Assembly: GCA_016987375.1 (NCBI GenBank)
Contig: PJRA01000263.1
Span: 3,601,263-3,665,262, forward strand
Length of the DNA: 64,000 nucleotides
Source: Brachionus koreanus
Lineage: Eukaryota; Rotifera; Eurotatoria; Ploima; Brachionidae
Direction of reading: 5' to 3'
The position numbers and the translations under genes were made by a program. This document shows positions 1-12,531 of this stretch, piece by piece (position 1 is the stretch's first letter; every line of letters starts with the position of its first letter). The notes beneath the pieces are model-generated. The model did not search any database. It had not been told where the DNA came from and saw only the letters and a list, made by a program, of their open reading frames with translations.

Positions 1-826
1 AGCCATTTTTTGTGTAAAAACAAATATTTTCAATCAAATTATAACAGCAGCCGATAATATCACCGGTGGTAAATGTCGGCCCATAATTTTGTCCAGTGCC
101 TGAACAGCAAAATGAATGACCATCGTCTCCATGATATCCATATGAGTTTTTGTCCCAACCAGGCAAGCGATTTAAGCTCACATCTGATTTTGATAATCCA
201 ATGCCCATAAAACCATCTCTTCCTTTGCTAATAATTTTTACTTCAAAGTAATAAATTCCGCATAAAGCAGGTATAGGAAAGTCAGTGCGCACACTAGCTG
301 CATCTCTATGTGATTTACCCGGACCTTTGTATGTAACGCGTAGGTTATCATTTGAAATAGTGAGCGATTTTTGATCTGATATCCAGCGACGAGGCAAAGG
401 TGCATCGTTTTGATTAACATTTGGATAAAGACGCGCAATTATGTCACCTACTTGAATTCCAGCAGTACCAGAGCTACTTGCCGAGTTAATGTTTGGATTA
501 GTTGCTTCGCTGGTAACAAAACTTGTATCCATTTTTTCCGAGTTGTATGTATTGGACACGGTCGAAGAAGAAGATGAAGAAGTTAGAGAGGATAATGATA
601 TAATATTGTTTAAAAAGCGATTATTGCCCGATCCTGTATTGGCCAAGTTGTCGGGCAGAGAAGAAGAAAGAGGAAATTGGTTTACTTGAGATGATGAGCG
701 GACAGACTCAGCTTGAGAAGAGCTATTATTGCTGCTAGTTGTGCTAGAATTGTTTGTATGTGTCTCCAAAGTACTTCGATTCAAATTGTTATTCAGATTA
801 AAACCATTGGGATTGGAATTGTTCAT
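1..826 (-). CDS. RanBP9/RanBP10-like SPRY-domain protein, 5' part
   Basis: The minus strand is open from an ATG at 826-824 to the window edge (275 codons), so the gene continues to the left. The first ~125 residues are Asn/Ser-rich low complexity. From about residue 144 (LPRRW) the protein follows the RanBPM family closely: a [19 protein letters not shown] stretch, then [40 protein letters not shown] and the SPRY core ending in FYTKNG. In known animals RanBP9/10 is the scaffold of the CTLH/MAEA (GID-type) E3 ubiquitin ligase, with LisH, CTLH and CRA domains after SPRY; those would lie outside this window. RanBP9 and RanBP10 cannot be told apart here. The first exon is long and no intron is seen in the visible part. 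Confidence 0.93.
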   Translation of the reverse strand, partial: MNNSNPNGFNLNNNLNRSTLETHTNNSSTTSSNNSSSQAESVRSSSQVNQFPLSSSLPDNLANTGSGNNRFLNNIISLSSLTSSSSSSTVSNTYNSEKMDTSFVTSEATNPNINSASSSGTAGIQVGDIIARLYPNVNQNDAPLPRRWISDQKSLTISNDNLRVTYKGPGKSHRDAASVRTDFPIPALCGIYYFEVKIISKGRDGFMGIGLSKSDVSLNRLPGWDKNSYGYHGDDGHSFCCSGTGQNYGPTFTTGDIIGCCYNLIENICFYTKNG

Positions 827-2688
827 TTCAATCTAAATAAAGACATTTTGTTTGAGTATATGATAAATTAAATTTTGATTTAAATAGAAAAAAGTACGCA
901 AAAAAGCCTTAAATAAATTTTAATAAAATTTTAATTTTTTATTCATTTTGTGAATAAGTATTTCTTCATATGTTGATAAAAATTGAACATAATATATAAA
1001 TTTTAAATTTCTGAGGCTCGTCAAACAGTGGTTTATTATTTTAGAGTGACTTTTACTTAAATTTTGAAATTAAATAAGGGCTCGTTGATTCGATTGTAAA
1101 TTTTATTATGTTTCTACATTTGCTAATAAAATAACAAGTTAAAAATGCATCATTTTTTAAGTATCATATGGTTTTTAGTGCTTAATATGCTAATAGCTAA
1201 TCAATCTTTGGTATGGCATTGCGCAATTTTAAATACTCGAAATAAATAAATTTTTTAATTCAAGACTATTTTCTAGTCGCTATTTAAATTAAATTTGAAT
1301 CGTTAAACTGTTTAGATCAAAGCATCTCATAATCAATTTCTTATTTCCAATGACTCAAAAATTTTTTTACACTTTTTTTTGATAAATACACTATAATCAT
1401 TAAGAGTTACTTTGTAATTCTAATATTAGTTTAAGTAAATGAGTTTGTCTTATTTTTGAAATATTAAATCAATTTTTATTTTTTGTAAATTAATATTTAC
1501 ATATTAATATTTATTAGTTAGAAACTTGAAAAACAAAATAACTTTTTGAAAATAAATTCAGTTATTTTCTAGATTGAATAAAATTAAAAAAAGAAGTTTA
1601 TAGTAATTTATTTTAAAATAATCAAAACCAAAGATCGAAAAAAAATTATCATTCCTGTTATTTTTCAATTTTAAAAGTACTACCTTTCAATTCTTTATTT
1701 ATCTATTTTAAAAAAATCATTAAAAATTCTAATCTTGGTCAATTTTGAAATAAAAAAAATTACGAAAATTCGCACTTCTCATAATTAAATATTAATAAAA
1801 ATAAAATAAGATATTTTAGTTCTAAAAAAGTTAAATCTAATTTGACTTTTTCAATGATTTTCGAAAAAAAATTTTTTAAAAACTTTATAGATAAAAATAG
1901 TCTTTAATATTTGGATATTAGAATAAACTAAAAAATATTTCCGTATGGGAACAAAAAATTGATTGCTTTATGTAAAAAAAAGAATGTTTCTATTAAGTAA
2001 GGTGTCTCAAGCCATAATCCATAGTATGTGAAAAAGATTATAAAATAAACTGATTTTTTATTATGTTGTTTTTAGTCAGTTAAGATCTTAAAAATAAAAA
2101 AAAATTTAGTCAAAACTTAACCATCAAAAAATTCAGTAGCTCAGTAGCAAAATTCAGTGAATTTTTTTGGTTTTTCCCGGGTTCGTTCGAATGGCTTACG
2201 CCTTTAAACTCAATTGCTACGTAAAATTGAATACAAAAATTATAAATATGCAGAAAAATAAAAATTCTAGAATTGATATGAAGGTATATTTTTTTACCAA
2301 TTTTTAAAAAGTAGAAAATTTTCTATTAATTGAGTATATTTTTATTATTTTATTTATAAAAAACTCAAAAAAGAAAAAAATAGAAAATTTGTGATACTAA
2401 CAAAAAAATTTTCAGTTCAAAAAATAAGACTTTAGCCTTATTTTTTTTTTATTTCCAATTCAGCACATTCTAATTATCAAAAATCTAATTAGCTTATTTT
2501 TGATTTTAATGTAGAAAAAAAATTAGAAAAACATAAGTAAATTCTAATTTAAATGACATCATAAATAAACTACAATTCAATTTGTTATTAAATTCTTTAT
2601 TTTTTATAGTTAAGTACTTTATCATAAGATTTGGCACCGAATAGAATGTGTAAGACACTTTGGTATGTAGATCTAGTTTTATACATAT
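827..2688. other. AT-rich intergenic region
   Basis: About 1.9 kb of A/T-rich DNA upstream of the RanBP9-like gene. I see no coding signal on either strand. A short GC-richer patch at about 2173-2210 (cccgggttcgttcgaatggc) weakly resembles the dispersed repeat at 34719-34853 and may be a decayed third copy. Confidence 0.6.
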
Positions 2689-3207
2689 AACGGGTGTAAA
2701 ATAAAAGGGACCAAAGTTAAGTTTAATTTTCTCTAATAGTGGACAATGAATTTTTTCAATTTTTTTTCAAAATCTAAAATCAGACTGACTCTAGCTTTAA
2801 AATAATGGTCTAATGGTGGCCAAACTTAGAGCATATTTCAATCATAAATCGGGTCGTTCGTAAAGAAAGATGGCTAAAAAGTTAAATTTTCACTAAACCT
2901 ATATCGGAAAGATTTTAAAAAAGTATACAAACATCAAAAAGTATAAAAACACAAAATATCTCACTTAAATGCTAACCAAGAGAAAGCAACAAGGCCAAAA
3001 ATAAAACAGATATGAATTTATAATTGATGATGAATCTTATTTCACTCTTGGTAACACCGCGCTGCTAAGGAATGATATTTTTTAAAGCAGTAACGAGAAA
3101 AAGGAGTATACAGTAATAAATTAAAAAAGAAAAATTTAAAGCCTAAGTTAAATTAAAAATTTTTATGATAATATGAATTTTGTGCCATTTTTTATTCTAC
3201 ATTCGTT
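2689..3207 (+). mobile_element. Decayed Tc1/mariner-type transposon
   Basis: The ends form an imperfect inverted repeat: acgggtgtaaaataaaa on the left, acgaatgtagaataaaa when the right end is reverse-complemented. Inside, on the plus strand near 3018-3085, a reading frame gives RYEFIIDDESYFTLGN, which resembles the block around the second catalytic Asp of IS630/Tc1/mariner transposases (DDESYF). Stops on both sides of it show the element is dead. Superfamily assignment rests on this one motif plus the inverted repeats. Confidence 0.6.
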
Positions 3208-4323
3208 GCAATCACGTCCAAAGCCTGTTCCATATTTTTGCTGTTAAATAGGTTCGCCAGAAAAGTCTTTGCGATTCGATTAACAAATTATTTAGCTTGT
3301 TAAAGTCATTTTCATTATTAGCATTTAGAATAACGCCAAAAAGATTCGATCGGATTAAGTTCATATTGTTATTTTGATAAATGAAGAGATGATACTTGTT
3401 GGAATCACTCTCATTATTATACAATGACCATGTATAAAAATGGAATTTTAAAAATTCAAATTAAAAAATTTGATATATTCAAGAATTGAGTATAAGAATA
3501 AATTTAGAAAAAATTTTTTTTTTCACTCACGACCATCAAGACGGCCAACACTAAATTATGGGGTTCAAGTAACCGTCACTGATGCTACCCAACATTTCTA
3601 CAATTGGTCTAATTTTGGGTTAGATTTATTAGTTTTGGAACCTAGATTAATTTGTATTCTTTCACACTAATTAAAATAAATTTAAATTTTCTCTATTTTA
3701 TCTAATTATTTAATTAGAATCGCAAATTTTGAATCGTTAAATTATTTGAATGTGAATAAATGATAGAAATCTCTATATTAAGAAAATATTTTTCATTTAA
3801 GTCTTAGGGCTTTTGATAAAAAAGAAATTGAAAAATAATAATAGTTATATAATTTTTTTTTGAAATAAATATTCATTGAACATTGGACGTTTTATATTTA
3901 ATTTTGTTCATCTCGTCTAGATTTCAATATTTTTAGCCATTTATTTTCAAAATACTAATACATTTTCATTTTTGAAACCAGCTTGATACTTGAGTTTATT
4001 TGATAAAATAAAAACCACATTATTTGAAAATTTCAAACTTGTGAAGTCAAATTTTTAAAGGTAAATTGATACTTTATTTTCGCTTAAAAAATTGTAAATA
4101 GATTAAAAAAGATTGAGAACTCATTCAGTCATTTTTTTCAAATTTTTGAGACACAACTGTTCGAATCACAAATAGATGTTGTTATTAATCAACAAAATAT
4201 AGACGCCCAAATGTGGTTTATTGTTTAAAATAAAATCTAAGGTAAACATTTACATATATGATCCGGCATTATATAAGCAATTTGAAATCCGAATTTTTTT
4301 TTAAATAATTTTAAATAAAAAAA
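3208..4323. repeat. Intergenic region with a dispersed GC-richer repeat
   Basis: Bases 3523-3600 stand out from the AT-rich background. Their reverse complement (tgttgg.. cagtgacgg.. gtgttggccgtcttgatgg) aligns with 58268-58340 in the second half of the window, so this is a copy of an interspersed repeat. A short open frame spanning the repeat (3470-3670) is not considered a gene. The rest is plain AT-rich DNA. Confidence 0.55.
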
Positions 4324-5634
4324 ATGATTACTCAACTAATATTCTTCATTAACCTAATTCATTTGATAATTTGCTGGCCAACTTTTCAGTATTACACCAA
4401 AAATAATCCATCAAATTATGAAGTATTAAATCCACAGAATTTGACTAAGTAAGTGTTCAATATGTTTTTTAATTTTTTGTCATTTTAAATACTGTTTAAA
4501 GATCTAGTTTCAATTTTGGAAGAGAAACTAAGTTTTTAGTCCATGGGTTTGGTGATAATGGCCGTGTAACCCGTATGTTAAAAATTAAAGATCAATTTAT
4601 TGCTGGGGTAATCAAAATATTTTTAAAAAAATTTTTCTTATTTAATATGAAAAACTAAGCATGAATATAATGTAATTTTGGTTGATTGGAGTGAAGGTGC
4701 AGCTGCTCCAAATTACTTTGCAGCTTCTGATAATGTACGTGTAACAGGCCAGAAAATTGCTGACTTTATTCGACTAGGCAATATTGATCCTTCAAAAGTT
4801 CACTGTATTGGACATAGTCTTGGCGCTCATGTAAAATTTAAAAAATTAATGTTTTAATTTTTCAAAAATCTTCTCTTAGGCATGTGGTTTTGCTGGAAAA
4901 TCAAAAAAATTGAGAAGAATAACTGGTAAATGAGGATTCAATTTCTTAAGTAAAATTTAATCTTTTTTTTGTAAGGTTTGGATCCTGCTGGACCATTTTT
5001 TAAAGGAAAAGATAGTTCAGAAAGATTAGATAAATCAGATGCTGAGTAAAATTTTATTATTAGAATATTTTGAATTAATGTAAAATTTTTTTTTACAAGT
5101 TTTGTTGACAACATTCATACTGATGGGTTATACGGAATTCAAGATGCCATAGGTCATCAAGATTTTTATCCAAACGGAGGAAACTTTCAATACGGTTGTA
5201 ATCCTCTTGATGGAATAATCGGTAAAAGAAATGTAGAGCTTATGGAGAGAATTTCAATCAGATTCTTTTCAAAATTTGATCCAAGTAATTTTCAAGAATT
5301 TCAAAAAAAAGGTATATGCCAATATAAATATTTTAATAATTCAGTCGATCTGGTTGCTTGCAATCACATGAGGGTTCCTTTGTATTATGCTGAAAGTATC
5401 AATTCTGACTGCAGATTCAAATCAACTCCATGTGATAGTTACGGTAAAAATTATCTAAAAGGTTGATTTTATTAATCAATAAAACTTTTATTTTTAGATG
5501 ATTATAATGAAGGTAGATGTAGTTGCAATTCAACCTTTGGCTGTGCTCCAATGGGACATTATGCATCTAGAAATTTTCCTGATGGTAAATATTATTTGAA
5601 AACCGACAGAATTGAGCCATATTGCCTTCAATAA
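4324..5634 (+). CDS. Secreted pancreatic-family lipase, copy 1
   Basis: Seven exons: 4324-4448, 4502-4607, 4660-4830, 4880-4925, 4976-5045, 5100-5443, 5498-5634; together 999 nt encoding 332 aa. The N terminus is a signal-peptide-like hydrophobic stretch (LIFFINLIHLIICW). The chain shows the neutral lipase core: KFLVHGF (oxyanion region), VILVDWSEGA, nucleophile elbow GHSLGAH (Ser ~130), GLDPAGP (Asp ~152), FVDNIHTD, GHQDFYPNGG and ACNHMR (His ~262), so the catalytic triad is complete. The C-terminal part is Cys-rich. There is no PLAT domain and the length is short, as in phospholipase A1/lipase-member-type proteins. Likely an extracellular triglyceride or phospholipid lipase; substrate cannot be decided from sequence. 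Tandem paralogue of the next gene, with shared intron positions. Confidence 0.93.
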
Positions 5635-6594
5635 AATCTATGATCGTTTTTATATTCAAAATAATCTTATTTAATTTTTTTTAATCTTTTAATTACTACC
5701 AAAAATAGCTTAAAATAAAATTTATTCTAATTTTAAAAATTTACTCAATAAAAATATTTTTTCCAACGGACCTTTTCTAACAAAAAAAGATATTTTCGAA
5801 TTTAAATTTCGCTTTTTGAAATATATATTCAATAATTTAAAATAAAGATTCTTCAGATTATAAAATAGTAAATAATTTGATATACTTAATAGAAATTAAA
5901 TTAAAAATTAACTGCACTTTTTATGAAAAGAGACATGGTTATATGAAGAATCATAACAAATTAATAACAATTATTATAAAATATTATAGATGTTCGTTCT
6001 CTCAACTTAATTAATTAATTTTTCAGAAAACCAGAACCTTTTAATTTATTCCAAATGGTTCTTTTTGTCTTAGAGATTGAATAATATTAGTTTATTTGTT
6101 ATGATGCTTATGATGGAAAATTGGAATGGAGGAAAGATTCTGTTGTAAGCTTTATAAATATTTTTTTTAAATTTTTCTTATATTTTAAATTTTTGAACAA
6201 CTAAAGTTGTTATGATAAGAAATATTTTTCCGAGATTCGCCTATAAACTTTTCATTATGAAAATTTAATCATAATTTTTAGTGTATTTTTTCAAATACAA
6301 ATAAGATACATTATGATTTATAGATTAAAAAAATTCTAAGGAAATCAATTTTAAATTATTTAACTCCTTATTTATTTCCTTTTTAATTGAAATTAAATAA
6401 ATAGAACTGTACAATCAATTAGTAAGCTTTTTTTATAAGGGATCGCTATTTAGAATTTAATCAATTTTTAGAATATTCAATTGCCAAGTTTCATCTGTAG
6501 ATAAAAATTCTTATCTTAGATTATAAACACCTACAAATTAAATTGAAAGCAAATTTAATTTAAATTGTTGAATTTTCATATCAATAAAAAAAAT
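5635..6594. other. Spacer between the two lipase genes
   Basis: AT-rich DNA. A short open stretch near 6095-6144 (CYDAYDGKLEW..) ends in a GT but has no partner exons and no recognisable domain. I see nothing else. Confidence 0.5.
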
Positions 6595-9013
6595 ATGGAA
6601 AAAAGAATTTTGAATATTTTCAAAATATTATGCATTTTTCTGGTTGCATTGACAAATTATAATGTTTGTTCATGGCCCGAATTTCGAATATTTAATAAAG
6701 ATAGTCCAGCAAAGTACAAAACTCTAAATTCTAAAAATTTGAAGTAATTTAATTATGTTTTATTCTAAATTTACCATATCATTTCAAGACCATATTTGGA
6801 CTTAACAAAAGAAACGATATTTTTAATTCACGGATTTTCTAGCAGCGCCGAAAGCGCAAGAATAGTCTTGATAAAAGATTCTATTTTAAAAAATGTAAAT
6901 TATTTTAAAAAATATACAAATATTAAAAATTATTCAAGTATGACTTTAATGCTATTGTAATTGATTGGAGTGAAGGTGCTGCAGCACCAGATTATATAAG
7001 TGCAAAGAATAACACGAAAATCACCGGTTTTGAAATTGCTCAGTTTATTCGCAACAATCAAATAGATCCTAAAAAAGTTTATTGCATTGGACATAGCTTG
7101 GGTAAAAAATTCAAAGAAATTTAAATAAAATTAAAGATTAATTAATTTCATAGGCGCTCATGTAAGATTTCTGCCTGGTTAATTTTGTTTTTTTTAAATA
7201 TTCAAAATAGGCATGTGGATTTGTGGGGAAAAATATAAAAATTCGTAGAATAACAGGTAAAATTAAAATATCTATTAATTTAGGAAAAAAATAAATTTAA
7301 CTCCAAGGTTTGGATCCTGCAGGTAATTTTAACCAAATTATGGTAAATATAGTATGAATTACTTTGCGAAAGGTCCTTTGTTTAGAGATGTCAGCAAAGA
7401 AGAAAGACTCGACAAATCAGACGCAGAGTATTTTTAAAAAATTAATTAGAAATAAACTAATCTTTTAACAAAAGCCTGGTTGATAATATTCACACGGATG
7501 CTATTTTGGGAATACAAGAAAATATTGGTCACAAAGATTTTTATCCAAATGGAGGCCAAACTCAAAAAGGATGCGGATTTAGTTTAAAAAGAGATCAGAC
7601 TTTTTCAATTCAGCAAATCCTTGAGAACTATTCAAGCAATTTAAATTATGATAGCTGTACATATTTCTAATATTTGATGAATTTTTTTATCATAATAAGA
7701 AAATTCTTGAATAACGCATAAAAATTAGATTAGTAAAATTTTGTTTTATCTTATTGTCAAAATGTTGAACAGATTAAAACACAAAAATGAGACATTTAAG
7801 AACAAGTCATAAAATTTTGCATTTTTTATAATATTTTTTATTGATTTAAAAAAAAAGTGTAAATATAAATATAAAAAATATATAAAATTATGCTCTTATT
7901 TTTAGCCATCTAGCAGCTTTATTCTATTATTCATGGGTTTTAAAGCTAAAAATCATATAAAAAAAACTGAAAAGATATTAAGCCCAAAGATCTGTACCAA
8001 ATAAGTATGAGTGAAAGGGCAATTTCTTTCAGCTCTTCAATTTTTTCCAAGGTTATATGAGGTCTTGCGTTATTCTGAAGAAAAAATGAAAACTTTCATT
8101 TGACCAAAATTTGAAATAATTTAATAATTAAAATAATTTTAATAATTTAATAATTTGAAATAATTTTGAAAATAGATCTATTTCTCATCAGTTTTAATGA
8201 TCCGACTGAAAAATTTAGAGGATTAATCTAGAGGATTTTTTATGTAGCTTCCAACAAATTTCAAAGCGTCGTTGAATACCATAAGGCATCAAATCATTTA
8301 AACAACTGGACTCTTTTAATCAACTTACAGAGACGAACTATCTTCAATTTTGATGTGCTAAAAACTCTTGGTGATTGGCGAGAACAAAGTATTGAGGAAT
8401 AACTCTCAACATTTATTTATCTATCAATCTCAATACCCTTTTTAATTTGAATGCATTCTACCTTTTAAAAAAAAATATTTCAAAGCTTAATGCTGATGCT
8501 TTTTTCAGGTTTTTACAACTAATTAAAAAATTTCCTCAATATTTTTAATCATTAAAAATATATAAAAATCTAATGATTATAAAAGTGGCTTAAAGATTGC
8601 AAAAAAGCTGTGTATCAATAAAATGCAAAATTTTATGACAAGCATCATGTTCCTAGTATTTTTCAAAAAAGCTTTAAAAAGAGTATATCCAGCTTTAAAA
8701 TTGAATAATTTACATTTTTTTTTCAGCTGACTATTTCGCATGCAATCACATTCGATGTGAGTATTATTTTGCTGAGAGTTTTAATTCAGATTGTCAATTT
8801 AAAGCAGTTGCATGTGATAGCTATGGTAAGAAAAAAACAAATAGTTAATTTATTTTGAATAAAAATTATTTTTAAGAAAATTTCAAAGCTGGAAAATGTT
8901 CATGTAACAAAAATAGTTGTTCGCTTATGGGCTTTAAAGCCGATTCAACAAGTGAAAATGGAAAATTTTTTCTGGATACTAACGATTTGAAACCGTTTTG
9001 TAAATTAAATTAG
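6595..9013 (+). CDS. Secreted pancreatic-family lipase, copy 2
   Basis: Ten exons: 6595-6743, 6789-6894, 6939-7101, 7154-7161, 7211-7256, 7308-7322, 7373-7427, 7475-7656, 8727-8825, 8877-9013; 960 nt, 319 aa. The first ATG in frame gives a signal peptide (ILCIFLVALTNYNVCS). Triad motifs are present: GHSLG|AH (Ser), GLDPAG (Asp) and ACNHIR (His), plus LVDNIHTD and GHKDFYPNGGQ. It is a tandem paralogue of copy 1, and its boundary after the Ala-His of the elbow is the same. Extra introns cut out an 8-nt exon (7154-7161) and a 15-nt exon (7308-7322). The 1.07-kb intron 7657-8726 holds a decayed mariner and lies where copy 1 has continuous coding; about 20 residues, including a Cys, differ or are missing there. 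The donor at 7657 (gtacat) is the least certain junction: reading straight on hits a stop after CTYF. Activity is therefore uncertain. Confidence 0.82.
7985..8400 (-). mobile_element. Decayed mariner transposase remnant inside lipase-2 intron
   Basis: On the minus strand, two blocks in the right order resemble mariner transposase. Near 8300-8245 a frame reads MPYGIQRRFEICWKL, similar to the family's 'NRRFEICSSLL' block. Near 8081-8020 a frame reads LQNNARPHITLEKIEEL, like the family's second catalytic Asp block 'HDNARPH'; here the Asp itself reads Asn. Stops and frame changes separate the blocks, so the copy is dead. No clear inverted terminal repeats were found by eye. Confidence 0.65.
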
Positions 9014-12000
9014 ATAAAATAATCAAATTAAACATTTAAAAAATTAGCGAATAAAACATATATATTGATAAAATTTGCTTTTCCATTAATTTAATGTTAT
9101 TTTTTGTTGATTTTAAATAAATGACGTTGATTCTAGGAAAAAATTTGATTATTTCATTGAAGACTTAATAATCGGAAAAATTACTGATGATGCAAAACCA
9201 TATATAGATAATGTGTATATTTTAATTTTTAAAATAAAATTAAATCAATTTAATTTCATAATCTAGATTTGATAAGGAATAAAAAAATTACCAAAATATT
9301 TCAAACGCACTAGATTTAAATTTTTATCGCTTTTATATTTTTATACAAGATTAATATTGTTTAAATAATTGATTAATTTTAAAACTAATGAATAATGTTT
9401 TTTTTTTTAATTTTTTTTAAACTAAAAGAAAAACTTTGTTTACCTTAAAGGTAAAGTGAGAATAATTGAGAAATTATAGTAAAACTAATCAATAAATTAG
9501 TTGCTACGCTTATTATCGGATAATTGGCATTATATCTGATTTTAGATAAATCCAATCTTAGTTTACTTGATACTAATCTTAGGAAAAGCTTAGACTAAAT
9601 TAATAAAATTAATTTAAAAAATCAAAATTAATTAAGTTTATTTGTTTTTTGATAAATTGCTGCATAGCTTTACTAATTTAAGTGAGTATTAAATTTCATT
9701 TTATGTTTCAAACTGATAATCTGATTCTTTCAATGTATCAATTTACTACTTTTTATACTTTTAAGACATTTTGAAAAATCTATTTATTTGAGTAATATAA
9801 AATCTTAAGCGACAGTTAAAATATTACAAACAAAATTCCTTTCTTGACATTTGAAGAAAAATATGCTCAGAAAGGTTCAAAACTGGAATTCTAAATAAAA
9901 GAACTTTTAGGTTCAATTAAGCGCAAGACCTGGACTAAAAAAATTTTAACATTCGACAAATCAATAGCTAAAATTTAATTCGATTTAATACATATTATTT
10001 TATCATGAGAACTATTCAGAAACCATCATTTTTGAGAATTTAAGCTTATATTATTTATCTAAAAATTTTTATTTAATTCCAATCTTAATTTAGCTTACTA
10101 AACTCGCATTATTTAACTAAAATTCGATTTCTTAACATAGCAGTTTTTAATTTTAATTTTTGATTAGTTTTTTTTTCATTTTTAAGCGACTGGCACAAAT
10201 TTACCAAGCACATAAATTTTTTTATTATTTTATTTAACCTTAATCATGATTAAAAAGTCAATTGATATTCAAAAGTACAAAATTATTTTTATTCATTGAT
10301 AAGCTATTTGTTAAATGTGAGTTTAATAACTTGTTACTTGGTATTTTCAACTTTTTCGATTGATTTTATTTTTAATCGATTCCAAAATTTTCTAAGTGAA
10401 CTTCAAAACTTTAAATGGTTCTGTTTATATTCCATGTTGAAATTCTACAATTGATGTTTACATCATATACGATTTTTATTGAATTGAATACAATTTTTTT
10501 TGTTAAGAAAATCTATGACGTCACTTTTATGCGGCTGATAGAATTAAATTTAATTTCAAAGCTTTAAATCATGTTAAATATTTAACAAAAAAGACTCAGA
10601 CAAAACCGATTAGACGAAAGAAACATATGAATACTCAAATAAGCTTAAGAAAAATAAGCTAAGCTATTTGCTTTTTTCCTTAGAGCATCAGCCGGGTCTA
10701 TATTTAGACAAGATAATGAAGCGAATAAGTTAAACATTGTAGGTCTAAAAAATAATAACTTTAAACTTAAATTAAATATTTAATAAACAGATTCTTTCAT
10801 CGAGTTAACTAAACTTTTTTTTTAAATAACTGATGTTTATCGGATTTATTCAATAATCATTTTGAATCTCAAATTCCTAATGTATGAATTATCCAAATCA
10901 GCAAAATTACCCATTTTTTTGGTAGTTGTTTTTATAAATCTTTTATTAATATATGCTAATTCATTAAGATGTTAAACAAAATTTTATGATTTGAGAAATT
11001 AAGTTAATTTATTTTTATATTAATCATAAAAAATTGTTATAAATTTGAGTCAAAAAAATTTAAAAATTAAAAAATAATATTTGACTTTAGATAACTAGTT
11101 TGAAAGCTAGTTAATGGTATGAAAGACAATTGCTTCATAAGTTGTAATCTGTTAATTTTGAATTCATTAGAGAATATCTATTTAGTTTAAAAAAATTCAT
11201 AGACTAATTTTATTATAGTATCCCTTTTAAACCCCTTTCATCAAAAAATGGGGGACCGGTTTCGACTGGGTAAAATTTTCAGTGTAGATGATCAACTCGN
11301 NNNNNNNNNNNNNNNNNNNNNNNNNNNNNNNNNNNNNNNNNNNNNNNNNNNNNNNNNNNNNNNNNNNNNNNNNNNNNNNNNNNNNNNNNNNNNNNNNNNN
11401 NNNNNNNNNNNNAAGAGATTTTTTATTAATTAAAATAAATTGAATGAAGAGGTTATTGAAAACTAATTAGGACGGTAAAAAGAACTTGTATTTGAAAAAA
11501 AATTAATTGAATTCTTACCTGATCGAAATTAGATAAAAATGTTCTTGAAGTAAAGTATTTAGGGAATTTATCCTTCAAAAATAAAATTTAATCAATCAAT
11601 TTAAGTTTAAGTTTTTTTTAAAAATGAAAATTAATTATCGAAAGAATTAAAGAAATTTTCCTGATAAATTTTATTAAATTTTTTTCTTATTAAAATTATG
11701 TTTTTTGCAACAAGTTTCATACGAAGCAAGATTTTAGTTCAATTTCATTTAAAGTTTTTTCAATTATTAATAATTTTAGAATTTTTATTCTTACAATATT
11801 AATTAAAAATTAAGATAAGAAAGCAATAAGAAAATTTAATTATTTAAAAAATTAGTGCACTTTTGAATCAAATTTTGTTGACTAAAGTCAAAAATAATAA
11901 TTAATTATTCATAAATTTAATAATCAATTTTTGGTAAATCAGATATTTTGAGCTAAATATGATTTAATATTTTTTTCCTTAATTGCAAATTTAATTGAAA

Positions 12001-12531
12001 GATAATATTGTTTTAAAGTTAGACAATAACCAATATTTTATTATCAAGTTTATTAAATGCAAAGTTATTTTATAGCATTTGTATTCATCATCCGAATAGA
12101 TTTAAATTATATTTTAAGTAATGAATTATGATTTGGTTAAAGTTAAATGCATTTTAAGAAAAAAGATTAAAAAAAACACTTCTTATACCCATTGAATTTT
12201 ACATTTTGGTAGGTTGGGATTTTTATAATTAATTTTTTATTTGTTCAATTAACTTTAGCATATTTGATAATACAAAATTGCCTCTTTAAATTCAGAACAC
12301 ATGGTACCGTCAAAACGATTATATACATGGAATTTTATATTTTACTTTCAATTTATCTTCTCAATAAATCATGAATTTTCTTTCTAAAATTCTTATCTCT
12401 CTTTTCATTCTGTTTTTATTCTATCTTTTTTGCTTTTTCAATTAAAAAAGATAAAGTTACTTTCAGCTTAGAATCAGCTTTTCTCAAGAATGAAAAAAAT
12501 CAAAAACAAAATTTGATTTCCAAATAAACAA
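9014..12531. other. Large AT-rich intergenic region with an assembly gap
   Basis: 3.5 kb with no convincing coding sequence on either strand. Bases 11300-11412 are N. The left edge of the gap (11247-11298) is distinctly GC-richer (gggggaccggtttcgactgg), suggesting that the gap falls in a repeat that failed to assemble. Confidence 0.6.
11300..11412. other. Assembly gap (run of N)
   Basis: 113 undetermined bases next to a locally GC-rich stretch. Confidence 0.95.

Noticed and set aside
489..689. Plus-strand open frame opposite the RanBP9-like gene
   Set aside because: It is the antisense shadow of the Ser-rich N-terminal coding region on the minus strand.
3212..3424. 70-codon minus-strand open frame
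   Set aside because: Low complexity (Asn-rich), no domain, no splice partners; adjoins a dead transposon and reads like chance AT-rich sequence.
6095..6144. Possible isolated exon (CYDAYDGKLEW..)
   Set aside because: No matching acceptor/donor partners and not part of the lipase family; too short to support.
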